Assembly: GCA_964494205.1 (NCBI GenBank)
Contig: CAZBRD010000013.1
Span: forward strand, 1-64,000
Length of the DNA stretch: 64,000 bases
Direction: 5' to 3'
DNA from: JBBTCX01 sp964494205
GTDB lineage: Bacteria; Planctomycetota; Phycisphaerae; UBA1845
The position numbers and the translations under genes were made by a program. The notes below the pieces were generated by a model that saw nothing but the letters and a program-made list of their open reading frames with translations, was not told where the DNA came from and did not search any database. Below, in pieces: positions 17,318-25,152 of this stretch; position 1 is the stretch's first letter; each line of letters begins with the position of its first letter.

Positions 17318-18334
17318 TTACGACTTTTCCTTCGCAGCTTTCTCTATTTCTCTCACAAAGGATTCCCTTTCATGCGCGGTCATGTGCGCGATTCGGTCGT
17401 GGGTGAGCGCGGCGATTTGTTCTTCATCGAGCGACAACAGTGACGAGAGGATGTCTGCGCGAGCGGCTGGGGCCGCGCTGCGGAATTTGCTCGCTACCTC
17501 TGCGATGGTAGCGCTGACTAGTTCCGATTCCATGCGGTCATCGATCGCGGCGTTGCAACCATCGGGGCGGGTGCGCACTTGATTGTAGAGATGACGAAAC
17601 TCGGGGTCGTCGTCGAGTTGTTGGCGAGTGCGCGATATCAGGGCGTCGTCGGTCTGCGAAACGCGGGCGAACGAGGAACGCGTGTCGCGAGCGATTTGGC
17701 GGAGCGCGCGGCGGTGATCTTCCTCGGGGATAGTGAGGCGTTCGTTGACAAGCAGTGACACTAGTTGATCACGGTCGCCGCGCACGGAGTGGCTGGCTGA
17801 GGTCTCTTCTGCGGCGTTTTGGAGAGCGCGGTTGTATTTGTCGCGCAAACGTTCGCCGACGGTTTCGCGAGGCGTTTCGCGCGGTGCATCAGTCGCTTGC
17901 TCGTTGTCAATGTGATGTCGGTTGATCGGCCGCATGCGAAGGCGATCGGCTGCGATGGGTAACGGGCGGATTTTCGGGCGACGCTTGTCGACTGATTCCT
18001 CGTCGTCGATGGCGTGTCGATTTCGTTTCGAGCGGGTGTGTGGTTCGCGGATGATGTTGAAGCGTGTGTGAAGGGCGGTGCTGACCGCGTTGTGAATGCG
18101 CGGGAGCGCGAACGCCGCGAACGGAATGCCGCGCGCGGGATCATATCCGATGGCAGCTTGAATTAGCCCGAGACAGCCTTCCTGGAACAGATCGTCCCAC
18201 TCGCGAGTGCGGTGGCGAGTGTAAGGGTTGCAGACGTTGCGGCGCAGGTGCACGGCGACGAGTCCGAGGTTTTCTTGAACGAGTTTGAGCTGGTTCTCGG
18301 TCAATGGAGTAAGTTGCTTGGTCTCTTTTGGCAT
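17318..18334 (-). CDS. Sigma-70 region 2 protein without a recognisable region 4
   Basis: About 338 residues from the ATG at 18334 (AGGA about 7 bases upstream). The N-terminal third has a clear sigma-70 region 2: NLGLVAVHLRRN, WDDLFQEGCLGLIQAAIGYDPARG and FAAFALPRIHNAVSTAL. The middle is basic and low in hydrophobics (about residues 100-170). The C-terminal part is helical (QLVSLLVNERLTIPEEDHRR, then EEQIAALTHDRIAHMTAHERESF) with no obvious helix-turn-helix of region 4. It may be a divergent sigma factor, or a regulator built on region 2 that binds core RNA polymerase. The neighbours give no target. Confidence 0.7.
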   Translation of the reverse strand: MPKETKQLTPLTENQLKLVQENLGLVAVHLRRNVCNPYTRHRTREWDDLFQEGCLGLIQAAIGYDPARGIPFAAFALPRIHNAVSTALHTRFNIIREPHTRSKRNRHAIDDEESVDKRRPKIRPLPIAADRLRMRPINRHHIDNEQATDAPRETPRETVGERLRDKYNRALQNAAEETSASHSVRGDRDQLVSLLVNERLTIPEEDHRRALRQIARDTRSSFARVSQTDDALISRTRQQLDDDPEFRHLYNQVRTRPDGCNAAIDDRMESELVSATIAEVASKFRSAAPAARADILSSLLSLDEEQIAALTHDRIAHMTAHERESFVREIEKAAKEKS

Positions 18335-18891
18335 GGGCCCATCCTGATCGGAAAAACAAAACTTGAGCGGGAACGGTGTCGCGAGGGAACCTACGAGATC
18401 GCGGCGAATTCCGAACCCGACAACGGATATTGTTAGGTTATTGTTTGGTATTGTCAAGTGCCATAGGTAGGGCGTGGATGCAGGTTGCGGAGGTTGTACA
18501 GTGCGAATGAAAAATGGCTAATTGTGGCGATCGCTCAGTATGCATGACTGAGCGAACGGTGTGCAAAACGTGGGTTTTTCAGTGGTACGTGAGGCCGTGA
18601 AGCGATACGTGCAAATGGCTAAATGGCTGGGGGGAAAATTCTTCGATGTAGTGACACGGTGTGGCACTCGCATGCGAATTACAAATTGCGAATGGCGAAT
18701 TACAAAACCTAAAGCCTAAACGCCTAAAACCTAAAACCAAAGAGCTAAAACCTAGAGTCGATACGCCTGAAGGCCGGGATGGTCGACTGACGACGCGCTT
18801 CGTGAGGGTTGATTGCGATTGTCGAATGAGAGCGGTCATGGGTTTTCCGGCTGCTTGCATTTGAGTTTCTCCGCCTACTGAGACGAGTGGC

Positions 18892-19131
18892 GTCGGGTCT
18901 CCGGACCACTGCTGTAAACATGTTTGGCCGGAGCCACTGAGTTAACATAGACTCTACAAAACAAGGGTTTTCAAAACATCTCATTTAATTCCCAAAGGGG
19001 GAAAGGCGTTCATGCTTCCAAGAAATAGGATACGACAAAACTTGGAAGCACTTAAAATCAAGCGTCTCAGTATTGTTAGGGCCGAATTTCGACCCCTGAC
19101 GATGTTTACAGCAGTGGTCTCCGGACCCGAC
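18892..19131. repeat. Inverted repeat arms around a 180-base spacer
   Basis: The left arm 18892-18921 (gtcgggtctccggaccactg, then ctgtaaacat) and right arm 19102-19131 (atgtttacagcagtggtctc, then cggacccgac) are near-complementary. The mismatch is confined to a central palindromic octamer (ggtccgga versus ctccggac). They could fold into a large hairpin or mark the ends of a non-coding mobile element. Confidence 0.5.
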
Positions 19132-19225
19132 CTACATGGCTCCGCCTACCGAATGGATGGTCTTGTCTGTGCTTTCAATAACTTGGCTGGCGCTCGGTGG
19201 GGGCTGGGCGTGGGGGACCGTGTTT

Positions 19226-19366
19226 TCGCGCAAATACGCCAAGGCGCAAAGCAAAAGGTGGGTGCAGAGCACCACACCCTACATCTTGAATTCGTGGTCT
19301 CGCGCAAAGATGCCGAGGTGCACAGATTCCGAGGCGCAAAGACGCCAAGGCGCAAAGGTGGGGAGA
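19226..19366. repeat. Composite 'cgccaaggcgcaaag' repeat, copy upstream of the Asp-box gene
   Basis: It contains two 'cgccaaggcgcaaag' units flanking a 52-base block, aaggtgggtgcagagcacca to ttcgtggtctcgcg (19255-19306). That block recurs with one mismatch at 21134-21184, on the other side of the secreted Asp-box gene. The 'gtgggtgc..gcaccac' part is itself a hairpin. Confidence 0.75.
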
Positions 19367-19436
19367 AAGATTCTCTGGATGGTCTTTGGGGGGCTTAGTG
19401 GTCTCGATCTTGCTGGTGAATGGGCGGAGGTGCTGT

Positions 19437-21128
19437 ATGCGCTTTGCCTGTTCAAACCGATCGGCAGGGGTGTGGTTGGTTCTTGCATTGATTGTGGTGG
19501 GTTTCTTGGACGGAAACCGCGCGTGGTCGGGGCCGGTTGAGCTTGGGGGCGAGGTTGCGCACGAAGAAGCGCCGAGCGATCCGTGGATGCCGCGATCGGG
19601 GGAGATTCCGCCGGGTGTGCAGGTGCGGTGTGAGCCGGTGGTGCTGGGGCCGTACAAGAGCGTGCAAGTCAACGTCGATGAGTTCGGCTGCAACATTCCC
19701 GGCGATGCGGCTAATGAACCATCGATCGCGATTGATCCAACGAATCCGCGGCGGATGGCGATCGGTTGGCGGCAGTTTGATACCATTCAATCCGATTTCC
19801 GACAGGCGGGCTGGGGGTACAGCCATGATGGCGGAATCACATGGGTATTTCCAGGCGCGCTTGGGCCTGGGTATCCGGCAAGTGATCCTGTTTTAGGATT
19901 TGATCGAACGGGGCGGTTCTACTACCAAAGTCTGCGGATCAACCCGGGATTCGATTGGTACCTGTATCAGTCGGTCGATGGCGGGCTCACCTGGCCGACT
20001 TACACTGTGCCTTGGGGCGGAGATAAACCCTGGTTTGCTGTGGACCGCACCGGTAGCAGCAGCGATGGATTTCTCTATTTCCTGTTCTATAACGCCTTTC
20101 GCCGTTCAACTGATGGCGGACTCACGACGTCGCCCACAATTACCTCCCAGCCAAGTGCTGGTGTGCTTGGCACGATCGCGGTTGGGCCCGATGGATCTGT
20201 CTACTTCGCGGGCATAAATGGTAGAGTTGCTCGATCTTCTAACGCTTGGGATTCAACGGTCGTTCCAAGTGTCGATTCTGTTACCCGAGTATATGATGAT
20301 CTTATTTATACTGGTGGTACTGGAGGAAACCACGGCAGTGGGCTCTTTTGGCAGGCTTGGATCGCTTGTGATCCTGTCGATGATTCCACCAATGTCTACG
20401 CTTTGTTCTCGCTAAAACTTGAACTGTTTCCCCACCTCGAACCGTCCAACGTGTATTTCTTTCGGAGCACGGACCGTGGCGTGACCTGGAGTGAACCGAT
20501 TCGCGTCAACGATGATCCTGATCATCCTCAACACTACCAGTGGTTCACCACGATGTCGGTAGCGCCGAATGGTCGCATCGATGTGGTATGGAATGACACG
20601 CGGCATACTGAACAAATAAACCTCTGCGAGCTGTTCTATTCCTTTTCCACCGACGGCGGCGTTACGTGGTCACCCAACATCCAGGTTAGCCAAATGTTCG
20701 ACAGCTACCTTGGCGGCCCGATTGGGAATCCCAAGCTTGGCGACTACTACCACATGTGGTCGGACAATCTCGGGGCGAATGTCGCCTATGCCGCGACATT
20801 CAACGGCGAACACGATGTGTATTACCTTCGCATTGGCCCGTACGATTGCAACGGGAATGAAACCCCCGATGATGAGGACATCACCGACGGGGCGAGCCTC
20901 GACTGCAACGAGAATGAAGTGCCCGACGAATGCGAATATCGCGGCGACTTCAATGGCGACCGATTGACGGCGCTGGACGACTACTTCGCCTACACGGAAT
21001 GTCGCACCGGGCCGGGTGTGGAATACGCCACCCCTTGCTGCGGTCTATTCGACATCGAACCCGATGACGACGTGGACCTAGCTGACTTCGCGTTTGTGCA
21101 ACGAGCGTTTGCCGTGCCGGGGCCTTGA
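19437..21128 (+). CDS. Secreted Asp-box (BNR/sialidase-like) protein with dockerin-like tail
   Basis: About 563 residues. A signal peptide (VWLVLALIVVGFLDGNRAWS) follows the ATG at 19437, which has GGAGG ten bases upstream. Five Asp-box units are visible: SHDGGITW, SVDGGLTW, STDGGLTT, STDRGVTW and STDGGVTW, arranged as in beta-propeller sialidase-fold proteins. The C-terminal part has DCNGNETPDDEDI, DCNENEVPDECEY and the EF-hand-like GDFNGDRLTALDDYFAY and DDVDLADFAFVQRAF, a dockerin-like module common in planctomycetes. Catalytic residues of true sialidases were not identified, so enzymatic activity is uncertain. The gene is flanked by direct repeats. Confidence 0.82.
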   Translation: MRFACSNRSAGVWLVLALIVVGFLDGNRAWSGPVELGGEVAHEEAPSDPWMPRSGEIPPGVQVRCEPVVLGPYKSVQVNVDEFGCNIPGDAANEPSIAIDPTNPRRMAIGWRQFDTIQSDFRQAGWGYSHDGGITWVFPGALGPGYPASDPVLGFDRTGRFYYQSLRINPGFDWYLYQSVDGGLTWPTYTVPWGGDKPWFAVDRTGSSSDGFLYFLFYNAFRRSTDGGLTTSPTITSQPSAGVLGTIAVGPDGSVYFAGINGRVARSSNAWDSTVVPSVDSVTRVYDDLIYTGGTGGNHGSGLFWQAWIACDPVDDSTNVYALFSLKLELFPHLEPSNVYFFRSTDRGVTWSEPIRVNDDPDHPQHYQWFTTMSVAPNGRIDVVWNDTRHTEQINLCELFYSFSTDGGVTWSPNIQVSQMFDSYLGGPIGNPKLGDYYHMWSDNLGANVAYAATFNGEHDVYYLRIGPYDCNGNETPDDEDITDGASLDCNENEVPDECEYRGDFNGDRLTALDDYFAYTECRTGPGVEYATPCCGLFDIEPDDDVDLADFAFVQRAFAVPGP

Positions 21129-21133
21129 GAAGA

Positions 21134-21210
21134 AAGGTGGGTGCGGAGCACCACACCCTACATCTTGAATTCGTGGTCTCGCGCCAAGACGCCAAGGCGC
21201 AAAGGTGGGG
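21134..21210. repeat. Composite 'cgccaaggcgcaaag' repeat, copy downstream of the Asp-box gene
   Basis: 21134-21184 repeats 19255-19306 in direct orientation with one mismatch. It is followed by gccaagacgccaaggcgcaa, as at the upstream copy. The pair flanks the Asp-box gene. Confidence 0.78.
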
Positions 21211-21890
21211 AGTGAGTTTAGGTTTGAATGGATTTGTTTTGAATTTGCGCTTGTGCAGCGAGTGTTTGGTGGGCCGAGGTCGTGGGAAAAAAGTGGGTGC
21301 AGAGCACCACACCCTACGGGCTCGGTTGACGATGCCAACGAGTTGCCTGAGATCGATGTGGTGACGTTCGTGAGTTTTCCTCCGCTCGCGTTGGGGCGGG
21401 AGTTTTTTGGGAAATTTTTCCAGGGGTTGCACTTCGTTCCACCCCTGGCTACACACCTGTGCCCATTTCAGGGCACTGCCGAGTGCGCGGTGCGGGAGTC
21501 GAAGAAAAGAAGGTGAGGGCCGAGCACCGACCATACGCGCTGTTGTTTCAATAACTTAATTGGCGCTCGGTGAGTGCGGGGCGTGCCGAACGGTGGTTTC
21601 GTGTAAAGGCGCCAAGGCGCAAAGCAAAAGGTGGGTGCGAAGCACCCACCCTACATTCGACTCGCGCAAAGACGCCAAGGCGCAAAGAAGGGAGAAGCGA
21701 AGAATTCTCCAAATACGATCTCGCAGAAGGGAAACGACTTAGTGTGACGGAGAACTTGGAGCACAGGCGGGTGCGGGGCACCACACCCTACACGGGGAAG
21801 AACCGGTCGCTTGCGCTCGCGGCTCTGATTGACGGATTGTCCGCGCGGGAGCGTCTCCGTATGAGCAACTAACGATCAAGCGTTTCGCGT
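21211..21890. repeat. Cluster of further repeat fragments
   Basis: No gene seen. The gap holds more copies of the 'gtgggtgc(a/g)agcaccacaccctac' hairpin (about 21293-21318, 21631-21656 and 21768-21793), 'gcgccaaggcgcaaag' units (about 21606-21625 and 21668-21690), and one 'ttgcgctcgcggctctgattg' unit (about 21811-21831). The density of different repeats suggests a repeated landing site. Confidence 0.65.
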
Positions 21891-21928
21891 GACCCCCCTT
21901 AGTCCCCCCTTATTAAGGGGGGAGATTG
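21891..21928. repeat. C6/G6 hairpin repeat, copy 3
   Basis: GACCCCCCTTAGTCCCCCC, then TTATTAAGGGGGGAGATTGG. It is preceded by GATCAAGCG, as in copy 2. It is adjacent to the 3' end of the MBL-fold gene and could also act in its termination. Confidence 0.8.
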
Positions 21929-21972
21929 GCCACGCGTTACGGTTGAATGCGAAATGCTCTCATTGCGGAGCG

Positions 21973-22857
21973 CTATCGCGATAGACTCTTGTGGACGGTT
22001 TCCAGCCAGCTGTCCGTCTTGATAAATCCTTCGCCCCATTTTTTCCATTTGTCGGGAACGCCTTCGGATTTGATCTGATCGAGTGTTTTGCCGGCGGTGA
22101 TTTTGTCTTTTACGAGCTTCACGCTTTCGATGAGCATCGAGTGGAAAGTCTTTAGATCTTCCACGGTCGAGAGCGGGCCGTGGCCGGGGATGATCTTGGC
22201 GTCGGCGGGGACTTGTTTGATGACCTGTTCGACGTTGCGGGCCATGCCTTCGACGTCGCCGCCGTGGTCGAGGTCGACGAAGGGGAACATGCCCATGAAC
22301 ATGTGATCGCCCATGTGCACGACGTTGGATTTGGTGAAGAAGATGATGCAGTCGCCGTCGGTGTGGCCTTTGGGGTAGTGCATCACGCGGATTTCTTCGC
22401 CGTTGAAATGAATGCTCACGGATTCGTCGAAAGTGATGACGGGCCAACCGTCGGGAGTGAGGGCTTCGACATCCTTGCCGAAGAGGGTTTGCTTGGTGGA
22501 GACGCGTTTGCGCACGTTGGTGTGGGCGATGATGGTGCCGTCCTTGCCGAAGGCGGGGTTGCCGCCGACGTGGTCGCCGTGCCAGTGCGTGTTGAGGATG
22601 AACTTGGGCTTGTCGGAGCCGAGTTCTTTGAGGGCGGCTTTGATCTTGTCGGACAGCGGGGCGTATTGGTCGTCGACGATGAGGACGCCGTCGGTGCCGG
22701 CGGAGACGCCGATGTTGCCGCCGCGACCTTCGAGCATGTAGATGTGGTCGGTGACCTTGGTGGTCTTAATGGTGACGTCGTCGTATTCGTCGTGTGCGAG
22801 TGCCATGAGGGGGCACAACGCGAAGATGGCGGCGATGAGTTTGTGGTTGGGGGTCAT
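21973..22857 (-). CDS. Periplasmic metallo-beta-lactamase-fold hydrolase
   Basis: About 294 residues. A signal peptide (LIAAIFALCPLMALAH) follows the ATG at 22857, which has GAGGAG 6 bases upstream. Zinc ligands are visible in NTHWHGDHVGGN (HxHxDH), HYPKGHTDGDCI (third His) and IIPGHGPLS (last His), with GDHMFMGMFPFVD supplying the bridging Asp. Family knowledge: this 'quinoprotein relay MBL' or cyclase-like branch includes B-type lactamase relatives and periplasmic thiol-ester hydrolases. The residues fit metal binding, but the substrate is unknown and antibiotic hydrolysis should not be assumed. Confidence 0.88.
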   Translation of the reverse strand: MTPNHKLIAAIFALCPLMALAHDEYDDVTIKTTKVTDHIYMLEGRGGNIGVSAGTDGVLIVDDQYAPLSDKIKAALKELGSDKPKFILNTHWHGDHVGGNPAFGKDGTIIAHTNVRKRVSTKQTLFGKDVEALTPDGWPVITFDESVSIHFNGEEIRVMHYPKGHTDGDCIIFFTKSNVVHMGDHMFMGMFPFVDLDHGGDVEGMARNVEQVIKQVPADAKIIPGHGPLSTVEDLKTFHSMLIESVKLVKDKITAGKTLDQIKSEGVPDKWKKWGEGFIKTDSWLETVHKSLSR

Positions 22858-23144
22858 GGGTTTCTCCTCAAGAGTATTGTTCAATGGTGGGATTTTGGGG
22901 GACGAGGAGTGGGAGAGTCAAATTACGATTTGTTGATTGTCTTTTGGGGACGTCTTGCCGAAGTTGCAAAATTCCTCCGCCCCTCCGGGGCGGCATTTTT
23001 CCGCCTAATCTGTTTCCACGAGTTCCGTTCGCCTGCGGCGAACTCCACTCGTGGCAACAGCCCTTCGCTCCGTTGGAGCGACGTAAAGAATTCAGAGCGA
23101 GGACTGGGGCTAATTGAAGAGGAGGTGTTCCCGTTTCCTATTAA

Positions 23145-23489
23145 CTAACTCTTCATCAACTTTTGCTCGGCGGCGGTGACGTCTGCGCCCATGTCGAACC
23201 AGGTGTCGAGGCGGGTGACGCGGAAGACGTTGGCGACGAAGGGGGATGGGGCGGCGAGGACGACTCGGCCTCCGGAGAGTCGGGCGCGGTTGACGAGCGT
23301 GATGAGCGAGGAGAGGCCCTCCGAGTCGATCATTCTGATACCGCTCAGGTTGATGAGCAGTTTAGCGGATTCGCCGGCGGCGGAGTCGCTTAGGAGCTTG
23401 GTGAGTTCCTGACCTTCTGCGGAGGTTAGGTCACCGGAGAAGTGGGCGGTGGTGATGCCGTTTTTTTGTTCCACGCGGATGTCGATCAT
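23145..23489 (-). CDS. STAS-domain protein (anti-sigma factor antagonist-like)
   Basis: A 114-residue protein consisting of one STAS domain: GITTAHFSGDLTSAEGQEL, LLINLSGIRMIDSEGLSSLI and VVLAAPSPFVANVFRVTRL. The serine in MIDSEGL is at the position phosphorylated in SpoIIAA/RsbV. Family knowledge: such proteins bind anti-sigma kinases and release sigma factors. No kinase partner is adjacent, so its pathway here is unknown. GGAGC lies upstream of the ATG. Confidence 0.88.
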   Translation of the reverse strand: MIDIRVEQKNGITTAHFSGDLTSAEGQELTKLLSDSAAGESAKLLINLSGIRMIDSEGLSSLITLVNRARLSGGRVVLAAPSPFVANVFRVTRLDTWFDMGADVTAAEQKLMKS

Positions 23490-23611
23490 GGGGCGCTCCG
23501 TTGCAGTCTCTGAAAACTTTGCTGGTTATAGTCGCAGTTGTGTTAGGAACAAAGCGTGTGAGAGGGATTAGGCAGCAGGCAATAGGGGAAGTGCGTCTGT
23601 AGGTAGGATTT

Positions 23612-23911
23612 TGCGCGCCCCGGCTGGGGCTTCATATTATTCGTGATCGAATACCCACGGGTTTCACCAATGGTATCTACACAACTTTGTAGACGAGGCG
23701 AGTCTGCTTTCTTAATGCCAGCGGAGAGTTCTAGGTATCCTTCGTCCGCCCTCCCGGGCGGAAAGTTGAGAAAAAGTGCTCGAATCCAGTGACTGAAGTC
23801 ACTGGCAACTGTCGTGCGCCCGTCCGGGCGAACGAGATTGGCGACTTGTGTAGATACCATTGGCTTCCGCCGTGGGCTGACCGCGATCGCCGCTGCCGCG
23901 GCTTGGTTGCG
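23612..23911. repeat. GCCCCG..GCCGTGGGCTGACCGCG repeat split by another element
   Basis: The left half (23612-23659, ending 'cccacgg') and right half (23864-23911, beginning 'cttccgccgtgggctgaccg') together form the repeat seen intact at 27621-27710 and 41154-41242. The junction falls inside the cccacggcttccgccgtggg palindrome, where a 197-base element with inverted ends is inserted. Six extra bases (gtttca) lie between the left half and the insert. Confidence 0.85.
23667..23863. mobile_element. MITE-like element with 18-bp inverted ends, inserted in another repeat
   Basis: It starts ccaatggtatctacacaa and ends ttgtgtagataccattgg, an 18-base perfect terminal inverted repeat. The interior has hairpins gtccgcc..gggcgga and ccagtgactgaagtcactgg. 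A second copy at 38856-39022 matches over about 165 bases with roughly 80 percent identity but lacks the right end. No transposase is encoded, so it would have to move in trans. Confidence 0.8.
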
Positions 23912-23943
23912 TGCAGAGCAATCAACAGCCAAGTGAATCGTCT

Positions 23944-23979
23944 GACCCCCGTCAATCCCCACTTGCTAAGGGGGGAAGT
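23944..23979. repeat. C6/G6 hairpin repeat, copy 4
   Basis: GACCCCCGTCAATCCCCAC, then TTGCTAAGGGGGGAAGTG. It has slightly decayed pairing compared with the other copies. It is followed by gcgcgatacagttgatcg, the same type of right flank as copy 2. Confidence 0.75.
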
Positions 23980-24063
23980 GGCGAGCGCGCGATACAGTTG
24001 ATCGGTAATCGCTTTGACGCGCTGTAAGCGTTGGACAGCACCGAGCGCTTCAACGACGTGGCG

Positions 24064-25152
24064 CTACTTCGAGAGGTTGCCGGTGTCGATGCGGCGGTAG
24101 GCGCCTTTGGCGAAGAGATAGTTCTCGCCTTGGAACGAAGTGAGTTCGCCGGAGACGACGTAGACGAGGCCGGTGGGGTCGCGTTCGGTTGCTTCGGCCA
24201 TCGTTTCGAGCGGGCGGCCGGGCAGCACGCGGAAGGCTGGCTCGGCGTGGTCGGGGTGGTCCGCTTCGGTGACGAAGGTCCACCAGTTGCCGGAGCGGAC
24301 GAGTCGGCCCGGGCGGTTGACGATCGGCGAACCTTCCGGAATGACGCTGCGCGAGGTGATGGTCGAGCGTTCGACGTTGCCGGTTGTGTTGCCGGTGACG
24401 ATTTCTTCGGTGGGCTTTTGCTTGTTCATTTGTGCGACGACGTCTTCTGTCGAGGCGTCGGAGCCGATCGTAGGAGGACTCGTCGACGGGGCGTCTGCTT
24501 TTGTTGGCGCGACGTTGGAGCGAGCGGCTGTTTTGGGCAGAAGGTAGTTTTCGTTCTTGAAGACGGTGACGTTGCCGTAGACGACGAAGAGCGTGTTCTT
24601 GTTGGGGCCGGTGGATGAACGGGCCATGATTTCGAGCGTTGAGTTGGGGAGCAGCTTGAGGCGGAGCGGTTTGTTTGTTTCGGGGTCGGTGAAGGAGAAC
24701 ATCCACCAGTCGTTTTCGAATTCGATGGTGCCGGTGACGCCGATGAGGGACCAACCTTCAGGCCAGAGGGGACCTTCTTCTTCGGCAGGGCGATGGGCAG
24801 CGCTGGCCGGGGGGATGATGTCGTTGGGGGGGCGAAGATCCTGAAGGGCTTTAAGGATGTCTTCAGGCGTTGGCGGTTTCGAGTCGTTGGGTGTGGTTGG
24901 TGGTTTTTTCGCGGGTGGTGATGTAGGGGCGGGTTCGGAGGCGCGGATTGTTGTCGGGAGTATTGCCAGTAGAGTGACAAGGAGTGGCACGAACGACTTA
25001 TGGATACAACGAGTCAGGGAGGCCGCTCCTTTGCAGTCGCGGTTCTGATTGATCCTTTGCTTGCGCAAAGGGCTCTGATTGGTTGAATGATTGGCGGAAG
25101 TAACCCCGCGCTTGCGCTTGGGGCTCTGATGGGATTCATGTTCTCGCATCAT
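24064..25152 (-). CDS. Secreted protein with a duplicated domain, unknown function
   Basis: About 362 residues from the ATG at 25152, overlapping the stop of the DUF255 gene (ATGA). A hydrophobic stretch (SFVPLLVTLLAILPTTIRA) acts as a late signal sequence, followed by a Pro/Thr-rich linker. Two copies of a domain of about 65 residues follow: the first has WWMFSF, LLPNSTLEIMA, VVYGNVTVFKNENYLLPKTA; the second has WWTFVT, VLPGRPLETMAEA, VVSGELTSFQGENYLFAKGA. The N-terminal 45 residues before the signal are translated from three tandem repeat units (25024-25133), so the true start may lie further in. Family not recognised. It is coupled to the DUF255 gene. Confidence 0.7.
   Translation of the reverse strand: MMREHESHQSPKRKRGVTSANHSTNQSPLRKQRINQNRDCKGAASLTRCIHKSFVPLLVTLLAILPTTIRASEPAPTSPPAKKPPTTPNDSKPPTPEDILKALQDLRPPNDIIPPASAAHRPAEEEGPLWPEGWSLIGVTGTIEFENDWWMFSFTDPETNKPLRLKLLPNSTLEIMARSSTGPNKNTLFVVYGNVTVFKNENYLLPKTAARSNVAPTKADAPSTSPPTIGSDASTEDVVAQMNKQKPTEEIVTGNTTGNVERSTITSRSVIPEGSPIVNRPGRLVRSGNWWTFVTEADHPDHAEPAFRVLPGRPLETMAEATERDPTGLVYVVSGELTSFQGENYLFAKGAYRRIDTGNLSK
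25024..25133. repeat. Three tandem 'cttgcgcnnggggctctgattgg' units
   Basis: Units at about 25024-25050 (a diverged cagtcgcggttctgattg), 25053-25082 (cctttgcttgcgcaaagggc) and 25104-25133 (ccccgcgcttgcgcttgggg), each ending in ctctgatt or ctctgatg or similar. Related single units lie at 2511, 21804 and 27458. They fall inside the 5' end of the secreted-protein reading frame. Confidence 0.65.

Larger units (their letters stand above)
18335..19436. other. Repeat-rich gap before the Asp-box protein
   Basis: About 1.1 kb without a supported gene. It contains a low-complexity run of 'cctaaaacctaaa' (about 18708-18757), two 30-base arms in inverted orientation (18892-18921 and 19102-19131, 'gtcgggt..ccggaccactgctgtaaacat'), and a 'gcgccaaggcgcaaag / gtgggtgcagagcaccacaccctac' composite repeat (19226-19366). 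Open frames here translate the repeats. Confidence 0.6.

Noticed and set aside
22180..23148. 322-residue Val/Gly/Asp-rich frame opposite the MBL-fold gene
   Set aside because: Composition (VGDDGAVLAEGG-type) is that of a third-position GC shadow. The other strand has signal peptide and zinc motifs.
23543..23962. 139-residue minus-strand frame, and the similar frame at 38866-39153, sharing 'VASDFSHW'
   Set aside because: The shared peptide is the translation of the two MITE-like copies. Similarity is at DNA level over hairpins, and the frames end in unrelated sequence.
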